64,000 bases of DNA from Onthophagus taurus (GCF_036711975.1 NC_091967.1:18848001-18912000), one strand, 5' to 3'. Counted from the first letter of the stretch, positions 1 through 11,071 are shown. Made by a program: numbers and translations. The notes: generated from the letters alone by a model not told the origin.

Positions 1-30
1 CCTATTACTCTTGAAGCTGTTTTCAATATT

Positions 31-704
31 GTGAGGGAGATGCGTAATATGAGTGCAAGCCACGATACTTTGGTAGACTCGGTCCAGTTTTGCTGCCAAA
101 GGGTCTCTGGTTTCGAGGTATCCATGAAGGAAGTGCAGGAGCAGCTGAAGATGATCGATAGGCTGAATGCCGAGAATGCTTTTCTGAAGAAGCCAGTTAC
201 TGAGCTATCGGAACGCGTGGCGTATTTAGAGCAATATTCCCGCTGCAGCAACCTTGAGATCCGAGGCGTTTCTGAGAACTTTATTGCGATGGTCGAGACT
301 ATGGGTACCTCCCTTGACGTTCCGATTTCGACTGTTGATGTGGATGCTGTCCATCGCGTTCCTCACGGTCTAAACGGTAATGGTCATCAGTCGTCGAAGT
401 GCTCCAAAGGCTGTTGTTGTGCGTTTCTGCAGTCGTCTTGTGCGTGATAAATTTCTTGCTGCTGCGAAATTAAAGAAGAAGTCGGTGGTTGCTGGGTCCT
501 CCCCAGAACTCTCGTCCAGGGTGTTACTGATTGTTGCTTTATTAATGAACATTTAACGCCAGCCAACAAAATCCTTTTTGGTAAAGCCAAAGAAAAATCT
601 TATAAGTATGTTTGGACCAGGAATTGCCAGATCTTCGTCAGGAAGAGTAATGACGCACGCCCTATCCACATTCAAAGTGATGCCGATGTGAGCAGGATGT
701 AGAC
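31..704 (+). pseudogene. LINE A ORF1-like protein (decayed)
   Basis: The first 138 codons contain a heptad-like coiled coil followed by the motif LEQYSRCSNLEIRGV and then AVHRVP. This pattern is typical of the ORF1 RNA-binding protein of insect non-LTR retrotransposons of the Jockey/CR1 type. After about position 400 the frame shifts. The C-terminal part continues in other frames (VRDKFLAAAKLKKK near 440, then a block with NEHLTPANKILFGKAKEK near 545-595), ending at a TAG near 702. At least two frameshifts make it non-functional. The endonuclease of the same element follows immediately. The start of the element lies at or before the window edge, so the true 5' end is not visible. Confidence 0.7.
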
Positions 705-717
705 AGGTCTATTGTCA

Positions 718-1110
718 TGCAAGTATTATGTACCATGTATAATTTACAATGTCTGCCATTACATTTTATTACCAAAAATGTACGCGGCCTTAGAACTAAG
801 TTGGATACATTATCCAATAACGTGTTAAACTCTGATCACGACGTTATTTTCTGACGGAGACTTGGCTGCATCCTGGGATATATTCGGCAGAGGTTTTTCC
901 GGATTCGTACATGTTATATATAATAACGCATTTAATAATTTGTTGGGTAGAGGCGTTTTGTTCGGCGTATCTTCGGCGTACTCAGTAATCCGACGTTTCG
1001 ATTGGTTTGTCGGGCTGGATGCTATTGGCATAACAATGCGTAGTGGCAGTTCATTGATTCATGTTTGTTGTGTTTATATTCCGCCTTTGAATAACGTAGC
1101 GTTATATTAG
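718..1110 (+). pseudogene. LINE A apurinic-type endonuclease fragment
   Basis: The frame reads TKNVRGLRTKLDTLSNNV near 770-820, which is the start of a LINE ORF2 endonuclease (usually QNVRGLRTK). A stop interrupts it at about 853. It resumes with GRGVLFGVSSAYSV and ends in VYIPPLNN, a conserved endonuclease block. The reading frame is lost at 1110, where a different repeat is inserted and the rest of the endonuclease domain is missing. Together with the ORF1 remnant upstream and the reverse transcriptase downstream it forms one dead LINE. Confidence 0.65.
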
Positions 1111-1284
1111 CTTTCGTAATTTTTCGTAACAGCTGCTATAATTTTGTGTTAATTTTCTTTTATCATTTTTATTTTTATATCGATATCTCCTAAACAAAGA
1201 GGAATAGGTGATATACCATTTTTTGTTCGTAATGATCCCCTGAATATATGGTATGAGTTTGTCGGTCGAGTCACGGAACACCTG
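1111..1284. mobile_element. Short MITE-like insert inside LINE A
   Basis: This AT-rich stretch separates the endonuclease part of LINE A from the start of its reverse transcriptase, which resumes at about 1287 with a frame reading FPRVWKEAHVIFKSGN. Its right end reads GGAACACCTG followed by TATA, matching the termini of several other inverted-repeat elements here (for example 25,477-25,486 and 26,534-26,543). No left terminal repeat is visible, so it is probably a truncated copy. Confidence 0.4.
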
Positions 1285-1361
1285 TATATAACCGGTCGAT
1301 TCGATCTGGAGTTTTTCCACGTGTTTGGAAGGAGGCTCATGTAATCTTTAAATCCGGAAAT

Positions 1362-2650
1362 TCCCCGGACAGAGCTATAAGTTTTGAACGAGTGAAGAAC
1401 AAAATTTGAGAATCACTAAAGAGTCATAAAAGCTACATTCTTAGATAGTTTAGAACTTCCATGCAATGTGGAGTTTTTTAGGGGATGACCACCCCTACAT
1501 TTTTAAATAGCAACCCCTGTAGAGTTTTACCTTATTTTAAAGGTAATGAAAAAAGAAACACAACCCCATAAACCAAAACCCGATATCTTAATTCTTTCAA
1601 GAATTATGAGGGGTTGACTACCGAATGGGAAAACAAAATGTTTTCATGCTTTTTTGCACTTTTATTACGATTTTTATAACAAATGTTCAAATTGTCAACC
1701 TTCTTCGGTCTCGCAATAACCCAAACGCTCATAGATTTGAACCACCAGGAGCTATCCTAAGTGATATTGGTGGTTCTTCAAGTATGCGATTTTCCAAATC
1801 ATTGATTGATTCTGGTTTTGTTGCATACACTCTACTTTTCAAAAATCTCCAAAAGAAAAAAATCTAGTGGTGTTAGATCAGGAAATCGTGGTGGCCACTC
1901 AATGTCACCTCTACTGCTAATCCAATGGTTTGGAAACGTACGGCTTAAAAAGTCTCGGACTGCGCGACTAAAATGTGGGAGGACTACCATCTTGTTAGAA
2001 CCACTTATTGTCAATACCATTAGGACAGACGGCACGTACACTTGGAACCACTTGATTTTCTAACAGATGCAGGTATCTGTCTCCGTCCAAATTTCCATTA
2101 ATAAAAAATGGACCAATTACATTCTCTTCCATAATACCAGCCCGTACATTAATTTTCTGCGGTCTTTGAGTATGACCTTCTCTTATTAAACGTGCATTTT
2201 CGTCACTCCAATAACGACAGTTGTGCCTATTAACCTTACCATTCAAGTAAAAAGTAGCCTTATCAGAGAAAACAACGTTCAAAAGAAAATGTCTGTCAAC
2301 ATCACATTTTTCACGTACTATTTCACAGATTTCAAACCTTCTTTCGAAGTCACCTACGTTCAATTGCCATTTTCCTATTTGGTAGTCAACCCCTCATAAT
2401 TCTTGAAAGAATTAAGATATCGGGATTTGGTTTATGGTGTTGTGTTTCTTTTTCCATTGCCTTTAAAATAAGGTAAAACTCGATAGGGGTTGCTATTTAA
2501 AAATGTAGGGGTGGTCGTCCCCTAAAAAAACTCTACATCGTATGGAAATTCTAAGTTTTCTAAAAATGTAGTTTTTATGATTCATTAGTGATCCCTAAAT
2601 TTTCAAATTTTTTCCTTCACTCGCTCAAAACTTATAGCTGCGTCCCGGGA
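1362..2650. mobile_element. Mariner-like DNA transposon with about 280-bp terminal inverted repeats
   Basis: The left arm (about 1362-1640) and the right arm (about 2363-2650) are inverted copies of each other, with scattered mismatches over the whole length. Both outer tips contain AGCTATAAGTTTTGA, and both inner parts contain CAAGAATTATGAGGGGTTGA. Arms of this length are unusual for Tc1/mariner elements, which mostly have repeats of about 30 bp. The enclosed segment encodes a broken transposase on the minus strand. The element sits between two reverse transcriptase fragments of LINE A, so it inserted after that LINE. No clear TA target duplication could be assigned. Confidence 0.75.
1690..2363 (-). 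pseudogene. Mariner-like transposase (frameshifted)
   Basis: The first 122 codons (from 2363 down to 1995) include VVFSDKATFYLNG, the block around the first catalytic aspartate. The frame then shifts. WFQQDG near 1990 is the second catalytic site, and the block WPPRFPDLTPLDFFLL near 1870-1900 carries the third acidic residue as D, as in mariner-type DDxD enzymes. A third frame holds the C-terminal KPES-like segment near 1800. Databases usually name this insect group SETMAR-like or Tc3-like. The N-terminal DNA-binding domain is missing and there are at least two frameshifts, so it is inactive. Confidence 0.7.
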
Positions 2651-2675
2651 GTTTTGGGAAACCCTATATTTTAAA

Positions 2676-3767
2676 CTCTATGGATGATTCCTTTCAGGTT
2701 GACTCCATTTATACTGATTTTAGTAAGACTTTCGATCGAGTGGATCATGCTCTGCTTCTTTCAAAACTTCGTATGTTTGATATTGACGAACATCTTGTGC
2801 GTTTGTTTGCCTCCTATACACGTGGAAGAACTCTAAAGGTGGATATCAATGGTCAGCATGATTCTTATTTCCGGTGTACCGCAAAGGAGTCACTTAGGTA
2901 GGACCTCTTCTATTTATTATTTATATCAAAATTAATTGCTTAATTGCTTGATGTATGCTGATGATTTAAAAATTTTTACACGTGTCTCTTCACCTTTGGA
3001 TTGTTCGAGGCTACAGCGCGCCATTGATGCGCTACGTATTTATTACAGCTCAAATTTCCTGACACTGAACCCTGAAAAATGTAATGTTGTTTCTTTTACA
3101 AGGAAGACAGGCACGATCAGATACGATTATGACCTAGGTGATGTCAAACTAACGTTTGAGGGCCACGTTGATGGAGCTGCTTCTAAGGCTTGGCGTATGC
3201 TTGGCTTCGTTATGAGAATCACGCAAAATTTTACAAATATTTATGCTATAAGAACATTGTATTTTGCGTATGTGCATAGCGTTTTAAGCTTCTGCAGCTC
3301 CGTTTAGAATCCCCAATATCAAACATATATATCCAGAATAGAAAGGATTCAAAAGAAATTCCTAAAGTATTTATGTTTTAAAAGTAACATCGCTTACATT
3401 GATCAGCCTGTGCCTCCTCAACTTCTTATCGCTCCGTCAGTGTCGTTCATGTGGTGATGCTTCAACATTCCATAAAATCGTTAATGGTAGTATTGAGTCT
3501 CCTAGCCTTCTTGAGGTCCTCAATTTTCGTGTTCCTCCCCGGTGTCTTCGGCTCGATTATTTATTTTACATTCCTACTCCACGTACGAATATCTTTCAGA
3601 ACTCTCGCTCCGCTCGTTTAAACGTTTGATAATTGTGGCGTGTAAAGCTGATCATTAAATTCTATATATTTTGATCGATATATTTTATTCTGTTGTTATC
3701 TTTGAGGCACGGTGCCTTAGGTTCGTCCCGTTTTTGTGCTCAACTGTATGCATTAAATAAATAAATA
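2676..3767 (+). pseudogene. LINE A reverse transcriptase and 3' tail
   Basis: Frames read VDSIYTDFSKTFDRVDHALL (first catalytic aspartate region) near 2700-2760 and then LMYADDLKIF near 2945-2975, the catalytic YADD box. The block KAWRMLGFVMRI follows, and further C-terminal blocks lie near 3400-3630. Stops and frameshifts separate the blocks, and the GVPQG box is degraded. About 100 codons of reverse transcriptase between the segment at 1287-1361 and this one are missing. The element ends in a (TAAA)n tail at about 3754-3767. LINE G at 26.9 kb has the same tail and a very similar protein, so they are one family. Confidence 0.75.
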
Positions 3768-3941
3768 GCTTTGGAAATGACTATGGTAATGGTAGTTATC
3801 CTCAGAAAGAACAAACGTATAAATAATAGTTTTTTTTAGAATCATAAATTCATAAAAACCGCTAGTAACTACTTCTGCTAGCAATTAGTAAAGTAACCTA
3901 ATGCATCTCGCCTTAACTAAGGAATCTAAATAATCACTTAC

Positions 3942-5247
3942 TTTTAAAAATGTTATTTTCGATAGATTTCCCAAATTTAATGCGTTCAAAGTTAAAGGTT
4001 TTTGTCCCCTAACCATTATTAACGAGATATCTCTTTGAATCTCTACAGGGCATTCGTACCAATTAGTGTTATAAGCTGCAGCTGAGATTTCAAGACTCTG
4101 AAACCATCAAAATAAATAAATAAAACAAAACAAATATAAATAAATTACCTCATCTAATACATACTGCCCGTTCAAACATATCGTGTACAACAAGATAAAC
4201 CATCCTGATAAATGCATAGAATATCGCATAGATTCAAACAAATCTTGTTCCATAAGAATTTCAAATCCCAAAACGCTTATTACCAATGATGTTAATGTAA
4301 CGTATACCACAAGTTGACTTCCAAAAGCTCGATTTATATCATCTATAAAACTTAAATGCAATACTTATAAATATATACTTATACTAATTTAATTTATAAT
4401 AAACTTACTTAATAATTTCGTGGTGATATTTAACGCAAAATTTCAATTTATCCTTCATTATGAATTTATCATTTTCAGAAATATTTAAAACATCCTCTTT
4501 TAATTGTTTCAATTGTATAACGGCGTGTCTTAATAAACCGGAAATTAACACGGTCGAATTAACAATGACCAAACTTGCCATTCCGGCCGTTAAAAATTGA
4601 TGTATTACATAAAAGTGAAAAACTGGCCACGAATCGTATCGAAAGGGTAATCGAAATCGGACAATAACACCACAAGGAATACCTAAGTTTTTCATGTAAA
4701 ACGGTTTGTTCTTTTCACATTTACTTAAATTTAAGGTGGGTGCTGTTACATAAATTAACATCCCCAAAATGGTGTAAATCATGAAAGCCTTCGAGAAAAA
4801 AGATATTTTTTTATCGCTTTCAATTAAATTATTATTTGTTGTGTTGGATATTTTAGTAAATTTTTGAAAATTTCCGATCGAATTGATGATTACTTTTATG
4901 GTTTTTCGATTAGATAAGAAGCACACTGTCATGTACATACTTCCGGCAACGCAAACGGCAGCTAATATCACTTGAAAAATTATTACGATATCCGCTTCAG
5001 GTTCTATAAAAGAACATATTAATATTTTAAATGTATCTTGAATGAACTAACCAGTAAAAACAAAAATGACTTCTAGAAATAACGGAATTAAACTGGGGAG
5101 TAAGAAAATATAAATCGAATATGTTTTCCAACTTCTCCATTTCAACTCATCTAAATTTCCATCATCCAACCAAAGGTTTAACATTTTTAACACTTTTACG
5201 TTAAAACTCATAAATTGATGTGCTTCTTCTTTGTCATTAACAATCAT
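3942..5247 (-). CDS. Odorant receptor OR1 (7tm_6 family)
   Basis: This is a ligand-gated olfactory cation channel subunit, expected in the dendrite membrane of olfactory neurons together with the co-receptor Orco. Four exons join in phase: 5052-5247, 4409-5003, 4149-4350 and 3942-4097, about 383 codons. Introns are 48-58 nt with GT-AG ends. The protein has several hydrophobic helices, a KYHHEII motif before the C-terminal half and the conserved NTNWYECP block near the start of exon 4, followed by LIMVRGQKPLTL. The first exon starts at an ATG with a typical odorant receptor N-terminus. The final exon is uncertain: a receptor-like tail (TSGFYEFMILKK) lies around 3845-3890 but is not in phase with the best splice sites. 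The gene is either intact with an unusual last intron or recently damaged there. Confidence 0.85.
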
Positions 5248-5269
5248 TTTTTTGGGTGCTGAATAACGA

Positions 5270-5600
5270 GTTTAATGAAACTATTTTAAGGTGATTTAAG
5301 TACCTTCAAGAAATACCATCCAAATTAAATATTCTCTTTATTTCTATCGAATTTAAGTAGACGTGGATAATTGCATTTCAATGTCTTGACAGGTTAATAC
5401 GAGGTTACAAGATATTGATAAACATCTTTCCATTTCCAAATACTTAAAGATCAAAAATTTCATGTTGATGATTAATTTTGTGTGCTCTATTTATTTTTAG
5501 AAAGGTACACATTAAAATCTTGTGAATCTAAGAATTTGGTGAAGGTTTTAAATTATTCTCGTAATAATGTGAAACAAGAATAAGATAGCCGAACAACCTT
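5270..5600. other. Upstream region of OR1, no gene seen
   Basis: This AT-rich stretch lies between the OR1 start and the small secreted-like frame. No coding frame, terminal repeat or clear TATA box was seen. It probably contains the OR1 promoter, but no motif could be assigned. Confidence 0.4.
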
Positions 5601-5604
5601 AAAA

Positions 5605-5811
5605 ATGATTAATATAAGATTAGGTTTTTTGGTTTTATTTTTAATTTATACCATTCCTATAAGTTGTAACGAAAGAGGGGTGAATTTTCCTACTGTTATA
5701 TAAACTGGTTCGTTTAAACGTAGAAGATTCATGAAGATCATTCTTCGGAATAGCGGTGATGATGCGTACCAAGGAGTGTCATATAAAGACACCGGAATTT
5801 CTGAAAACTAA
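5605..5811 (+). other. Small secreted-peptide-like frame with an in-frame stop
   Basis: An ATG at 5605 opens a frame that starts with a classic signal-peptide pattern: a basic residue, then the hydrophobic core LGFLVLFLIYTIPIS, then CNERG. A TAA stops it after 32 codons (5701-5703). The same frame stays open for another 35 codons, contains the basic run FKRRRF and ends at TAA 5809-5811. An ATTAAA lies just downstream at about 5821. It might be a neuropeptide or small secreted protein gene broken by one nonsense change, a two-exon gene (a GTGAAT donor at 5680 and a TAG acceptor at 5723 are possible), or chance. Function unknown. Confidence 0.3.
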
Positions 5812-5910
5812 TTCGAAATGTATTAAAAATTTTATTTACAATAATTTAAATGTGTTTATTTTATGTTTTGTTAAGTTATCCCGTTAAGATATCCGGTTAT
5901 CCGGCATAAA

Positions 5911-6145
5911 CTTCAAATATTGTTTTCTCAAAAACTAAAAGTTATTTTTCAAAACGGGTTGGCTCATTGGAAAGAGGACACTTTTATTAACACTTTGGGT
6001 AATTTCCATACTCATATTCCAAGAAATGGATTGTATTCGAATTTTTAAATCATTTCAAAAGTTTATTTCTCAAAAACTAAATACGAGTTTTCAAAACGAC
6101 TTGTTGCATTAAAAAGAAGATACTGTAATTAATAATAATATTAAT
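5911..6145. repeat. Internally duplicated repeat, related to 10,421-10,680
   Basis: Two diverged copies of a motif containing CTCAAAAACTAAA and TTTCAAAACG, followed by TTGGAAAGAGGACACTTT or a variant, occur about 130 bp apart. The same duplicated block recurs at 10,421-10,680, there about 180 bp apart and directly before hAT transposase coding sequence. The segment upstream, with its TATCCGGTTATCCGGC motif at 5889-5905, resembles the hAT terminus at 10,990-11,071. This is probably a fragment of the same hAT family. Confidence 0.55.
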
Positions 6146-6377
6146 GATATTTCCACAGGGATCCTTCAAGAAATTAATTTTATAGCAAATTTTGAAAATT
6201 ATCGATGAAAATTGCAACATCGAAAATTTTATCAAAACTTAAAATATTATGCGATTTAACGAGCTCAACAAAAACATACAAAAACAAGCCTGCGACAAAA
6301 TCAATTAATGTAAGGGGAAAAATTATTGGCAGAAAGTTCGTAAACTGTCTAGATACCAAAAGTTTTCTGAAACAAAA

Positions 6378-6630
6378 GAGCTCACTGATCCCCCTGATGG
6401 AACTGCGCATTCGAACCCTGAAAAGATTGTTAACATCCATGCTGACTACCTGGAAGGAATATTTTCGTTTGCTGAGGATGCTTCATTTTGATCCCAGAAC
6501 AAAAGCACAATAGACAACTGGTATCAACTTGCTTTTATAAATCCCTCTGAAACACCTGAGGATGCTTTTATGCTGGAGGACGAGTATTTCACTCTTCTTG
6601 GCCAAGAAAAGAACACGGCTCCTGGTTATA
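6378..6630 (+). pseudogene. Unrecognised coding remnant
   Basis: A frame beginning near 6383 reads LTDPPDGTAHSNPEKIVNIH and continues with a codon pattern that looks protein-like (ADYLEGIFSFAEDASF). It meets one stop at about 6490 and resumes with DNWYQLAFINPSETPEDAF until the (AAT)n tail of LINE B at about 6630. I do not recognise the family. It could be part of a transposon protein or a broken host exon. The 3' end of LINE B abuts it directly. Confidence 0.3.
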
Positions 6631-8980
6631 ATAATAATAATAATATTCCTTTATTACCCAACAGGCATAGCCCAAAAAAGGATAACAATATATATTACAT
6701 AATGTAATAATACAATAATATGTATCTGTATGTGAGAAAAAAAAAAACAAAAATTACAAAAAATTCAAGAAATTAACAATTGACCGAATTATAAAGAAAA
6801 TAAAAATAAAAACTAAATAAATGAATTTACATGTATAAGTGAATTTACATGCAGGTGATCACTGATTGTCTGGAATCCTGTTGCCCACTTTACAGAGAGT
6901 GTATGTTGGCGCCCGTCTCATAATGTTTGTCCTAGCATAAGGAATGACGAATACGCAGCTATATCTTGAGTTACTCCTTGGAACAACAACCCCTAGTCGC
7001 TCAAGAATGAAAGGGCAATCGATGTTATATTCGATAAGCCTTTGTAGAAACCTTTCATAAAACGCGTTTCTTCTATCCATCAAAGAAATCATATTGTATC
7101 GTGCAAGCAAATCATTTTGTGGTATACCTCGCTCAGGGTAAATTCCATCAGATTTGTAAGAAAGAAATTTTAAGAATCTACGATGGACTCGATCAAGGCT
7201 TAAGAACTCACATGCATATAAGGGACTCCAAATCAGGCAAGCGTATTCTAACTTACTCAGAACGTAAGCACAATACAAGGTCTTTAATAAGCTGACACTT
7301 GTGAAATATTTAGACATACGCATCACAAAACCTAGGGACCTCCGAAAGGCCTCCGAACACACATTATTGATATGTTTTTTAAAATTAAGACTTGCATCAA
7401 ACAGGACCCCCAAATCCCTGTACTCCTCGACACGACTTAAAGTGCTGCCAGCAATATTGTAAGGATATATGCATGGTGACGAGCATCAGCTATAAGTAAG
7501 TACACAACATTTATCTATATTGAGGTTAAGTTTGTAGGTCTTACACCATTGCACTATTGTGTTTAAGTTGTGCTGCAGCTTATCTGCATCTGCCATCGAT
7601 GAGACTTCGGCATAGATCTTGATAGCATCAGCATATCCCAACATCCAACAATCAATTTTTAGAAGTAAGTCATTTATGAAAAGAACAAATAATAGAGGGC
7701 CCAAATTTGATCCCTGTGGAACCCCTGAGGTAAGAGTGAACTCATTAGAAAAATATCCATTGTAAGCAACATAACATTTTCTATGTTGCAAATAAGAGGC
7801 CAGAAGTTGAATTGCTGAAGGAACAAATCCGAAAGAGGTCAATTTATACAAGAGAATTCTATGGTCAATCAGATCAAAGGCTTTGGATAGATCAGTGTAT
7901 ACAACATCCACCTGCCCACGTCTATCCAAGGTGCTACAGATAAACTCGGAAATCGTAGCCAAGTTGGTAACTGTAGAGCGACCGGAAACAAAACCATGCT
8001 GGGAAGCTGACACAAAGGGGCACGTGCTGGTGTATATAAAAGAATATAATAACTTTTCAAATAGTTTAGCAAAATTGGAAATTATCGAAATTGGTCTATA
8101 GTTTGAGAGGGACGTACGATCATCCTTTTTATAAACAGGCACAATTCTTGATCGTTTCCATCTTTCAGGAAATTCACAGAACGTAATGGACAAGTTAATA
8201 ATAAATTTAAGAGGGCAAGCAAATATATAACGGCAATCTCTGACCATAAAACTTGGCAACAAATCATCTCCAGCAGTATGCTTATTAGAAAACGTTGCCA
8301 TTAATTTAATTAGCTCCTCTTCTGTAGTGGGATGAAAAGAGTATGGCAACGGATTGAAATTAGATTCAGTGAAAGTTCGGTCAGTAGATACAGTGTGAAC
8401 AGCAGAAAACATGTCAAACATGTCTTTATTTTTTCGGCGAAAACCACGGTGGGTAAGAACTATTAGATTTGGTTTTAATAGGGACATGTGTATTAATTAC
8501 GGAGTAAATGGCATCATAGAAGGCATCCAAAGCCTCATTGACATCGGTATGGGAAAGCAAAAAAGACCAATCATACTTAAAGAAGTGATCATATAATGCA
8601 GGGTAATTTGCTCGATGGAAGTCATATCGTAAATTATCAGAAGATGGGAACCGCTGTTGGTTAGTAGGTGTAGAGTAGTAAACTTCCACTTCAAGACTGG
8701 GATGATAAGAATCTTCTGGTACAACTGGATTGTCAGATCTTATTATGTGAAAATTCAGGTCAGCATTAGAGATCAACAAATCCAACATTCTGCCATCTTC
8801 ATTCTTAACGTTAGTGTACTGTTTGGCATTAAGAACACTTAAAAAATCAATAAAAGCCCTGGTTTTAATTGAATATTGACTAGTAGGTAAGATTAAATCG
8901 GGGAGATTGAAATCTCCAACCAATACAAAGAAATGGTTAATTATAATAGCCTCAAGAGCAGTAGTAAATGTCTCCATATC
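6630..8980 (-). pseudogene. LINE B non-LTR retrotransposon (5' truncated)
   Basis: From right to left the element encodes the C-terminal half of the endonuclease (8426-8977; LVGDFNLPDLIL block), then after a frameshift the reverse transcriptase (7486-8487; NYRPISIISNFAKLFEK, VYTDLSKAFDLIDH, TSGVPQGSNLGPLL), then the 3' domain (6859-7413). The catalytic YADD is changed to YADA (near 7620-7640), which by itself would abolish polymerisation. The 3' end reads TAATAAAGGAATATT followed by an (ATT)n tail near 6630-6660, the same style of tail as LINE H. The endonuclease N-terminus and any ORF1 are missing, as in typical truncated insertions. Confidence 0.85.
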
Positions 8981-8989
8981 ATCAGAAGA

Positions 8990-10420
8990 TATATGGTTAT
9001 GATAACATCTCGAGGAAGGTGTTGAGAAGCTTGGACCTTGATATTCACTCCTACATCAGGGAAATAATTAACTTCTGCCTCATGACTCAACATTTCCCAC
9101 GAGACTGGAGGACCTCTATCATAATCTGGGTCCCAAAAAGGATTCCTTACTTTCCGACCCAGCAAACTATCGCCCCATCTCACTGCTGCCAGTGATAGGA
9201 AAGCTTTGAGACACATCTCAAGAACAAGTTCCTGGCTGTCATCTCAAAGAACATCCCACCCTACCAATTTCGATTCCAACCCGGCAAATCCACATCCCAG
9301 CCACTTACGGTATTGGTTTCCAATTTTCATGCGGCACGCTATCAAAAACGTAAATCCGCGACTATGATTTTGGATGTCCGAAAGGCTTTCGACTCAGTCT
9401 GGCACAAAGGCCTACTATTCAAACTGGATAAGTTACATGTTCCATATTACCTCCTAAACTTGATAAGGCAATTCCTTTCGGATCGCTCTTGTTCTGTGAA
9501 GCTCAAAAACCATCACTCCCGCAGTTTCACCATCCAACTTGACTCCCGCAAAGATCTCCTATCTCTATACAACGTCTTCTGCCACGATATTTACGACAAC
9601 AATCCAGACGGCTTTGATGTGAATAAACATACTCTACTTTACGCCGATGACACAACACTGATTTCGCACGGCAGGGACATTGCTTCTTCGGTCCGAAAGC
9701 TACAGGTGCTTATCGATGAAACAGAGAGCTGGTACCGAAAATGGCGCGTTCAAATCAATTCTTCAAAATCGCAATTCTTCATCCCTTTCCTCCCAATCCA
9801 TGCCCCTTCTCCTACAATCACAGGCCAATTAACTCGACAGAACCCTAAAATTCTGTGCCCACGCCATCAAAGTGAAGATGAAAGTGAAAACTCGCGCCAA
9901 GGACTTCATATCCCTGTCATCCAGAGGTCGCTGAATTTGCACAAAATGTGCTTCGCACATTTACAAATCCATATGCAGACCAATTATAGAATATGGATCT
10001 ATACTTCTAAACGACGCGCCTAGAGCATGAAGACACCATTTAGAAGTCGCAGACAGATCGGCATCAAGGTCCATAACACGAATAAGGAATCCCCAAAATC
10101 CTCTTTTCAACCCTAGCAATGATCTCCTTTATAACTTCACTAATATCCCTCCCATTAACTTCCGTCTACAATCTTTATCTCATAAAACTACCCTAAATTT
10201 CCCTACCAATCTTCTCCACCATATGCTCATTATCCCTAGAGTAAGCCACCCATCAAACCGCCCATCACAAAAACTGTTGATGAACAGAGAAGACTGAAGC
10301 TGTCGCTAACTAGAAGTTGCATGGGCAGAAAGACTCCGGTCGATAGCTCTATTTTTAACTGAGTTTTAATTTATAATTTTTTTTGCATCCAAAAATAAAA
10401 TTTGTTTTCTCTCTCTCTTC
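8990..10420 (+). pseudogene. LINE C Jockey-type reverse transcriptase fragment
   Basis: The sequence starts inside a reverse transcriptase domain (LMTQHFPRDWRTSIII near 9080-9125, with NYRPISLLPVIGKAL in another frame near 9165-9205). It continues with DVRKAFDSVWHKGLL near 9375-9410 and LLYADDTTLISHG near 9637-9670, which are Jockey-clade boxes. The GVPQG segment is degraded and frames shift repeatedly after 9800. Codon use here is richer in C and G than in the surroundings, which suggests a separate, perhaps younger, arrival. The 3' end lies near 10,400 after a short A-rich and (CT)n stretch. Confidence 0.75.
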
Positions 10421-11071
10421 AAATATTGTTTTCTCAAAAACTAAAAGTTATTTTTCAAAACGAGTTGGTTCATTGGAAAAAGGACACTTTTAATAACACT
10501 TTGGAAAATTTGTATACTCATGTTCCAAGAACTGGATTTTATAGGAATTTTTAAAACTTAATCGGCGAAAATTGCAAAATTCGATAAAATTGTCGATTAT
10601 TTCAAAAATTTATTATTCAAGAACTGAAAGTAATTTTTCAAAACGGCTTTTTGCGTTGAAAAGAGGATACTTTAATTAATAATCGAAAGTGATAACAGCG
10701 ACAGTTCTGTTAGTAATGAATGTGATGATGAATTACAAGCGAAGAGAAGGAAATTAGACAAAACTGCAACAAGAGATTTTATATATTGTATTGGGATTGT
10801 TACAATGAGGTTGCTAAAGACAAACTTGATATAAATAAAGTTGTATTCAATGAAAAAATTCCTATTGGGGTTGAACTTGATTATTATCTGCAGTGTCCAA
10901 CATCTAAAAGAGATACAAATTCCTGTGAATGGTGGAGTACTAAGTAATAGGTTTTTAATATCCGGCAAAAGCCGAATATATAACTAATCCGTTGGTAACT
11001 ATCCGGTAACCGGCCGGATTTTAAAAAATGGTCGGATACCAGATAGTTGCCGGATATCCGTTTCACCTCTA
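10421..11071 (+). mobile_element. hAT transposon 3' remnant
   Basis: A plus-strand frame near 10,865-10,945 reads GVELDYYLQCPTSKRDTNSC followed by EWWSTK and a stop. This matches the hAT C-terminal dimerisation region, where a conserved W-W pair closes the domain. Earlier text (SDNSDSSVSNECDDEL near 10,690-10,730) is acidic linker. The right end at 10,990-11,071 contains several CCGG-rich inverted boxes and finishes in GGATATCCGTTTCACCTCTAG, a plausible hAT terminus (inverted, CTAGAGGTGAAACGG). No N-terminal part is present. Confidence 0.55.
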
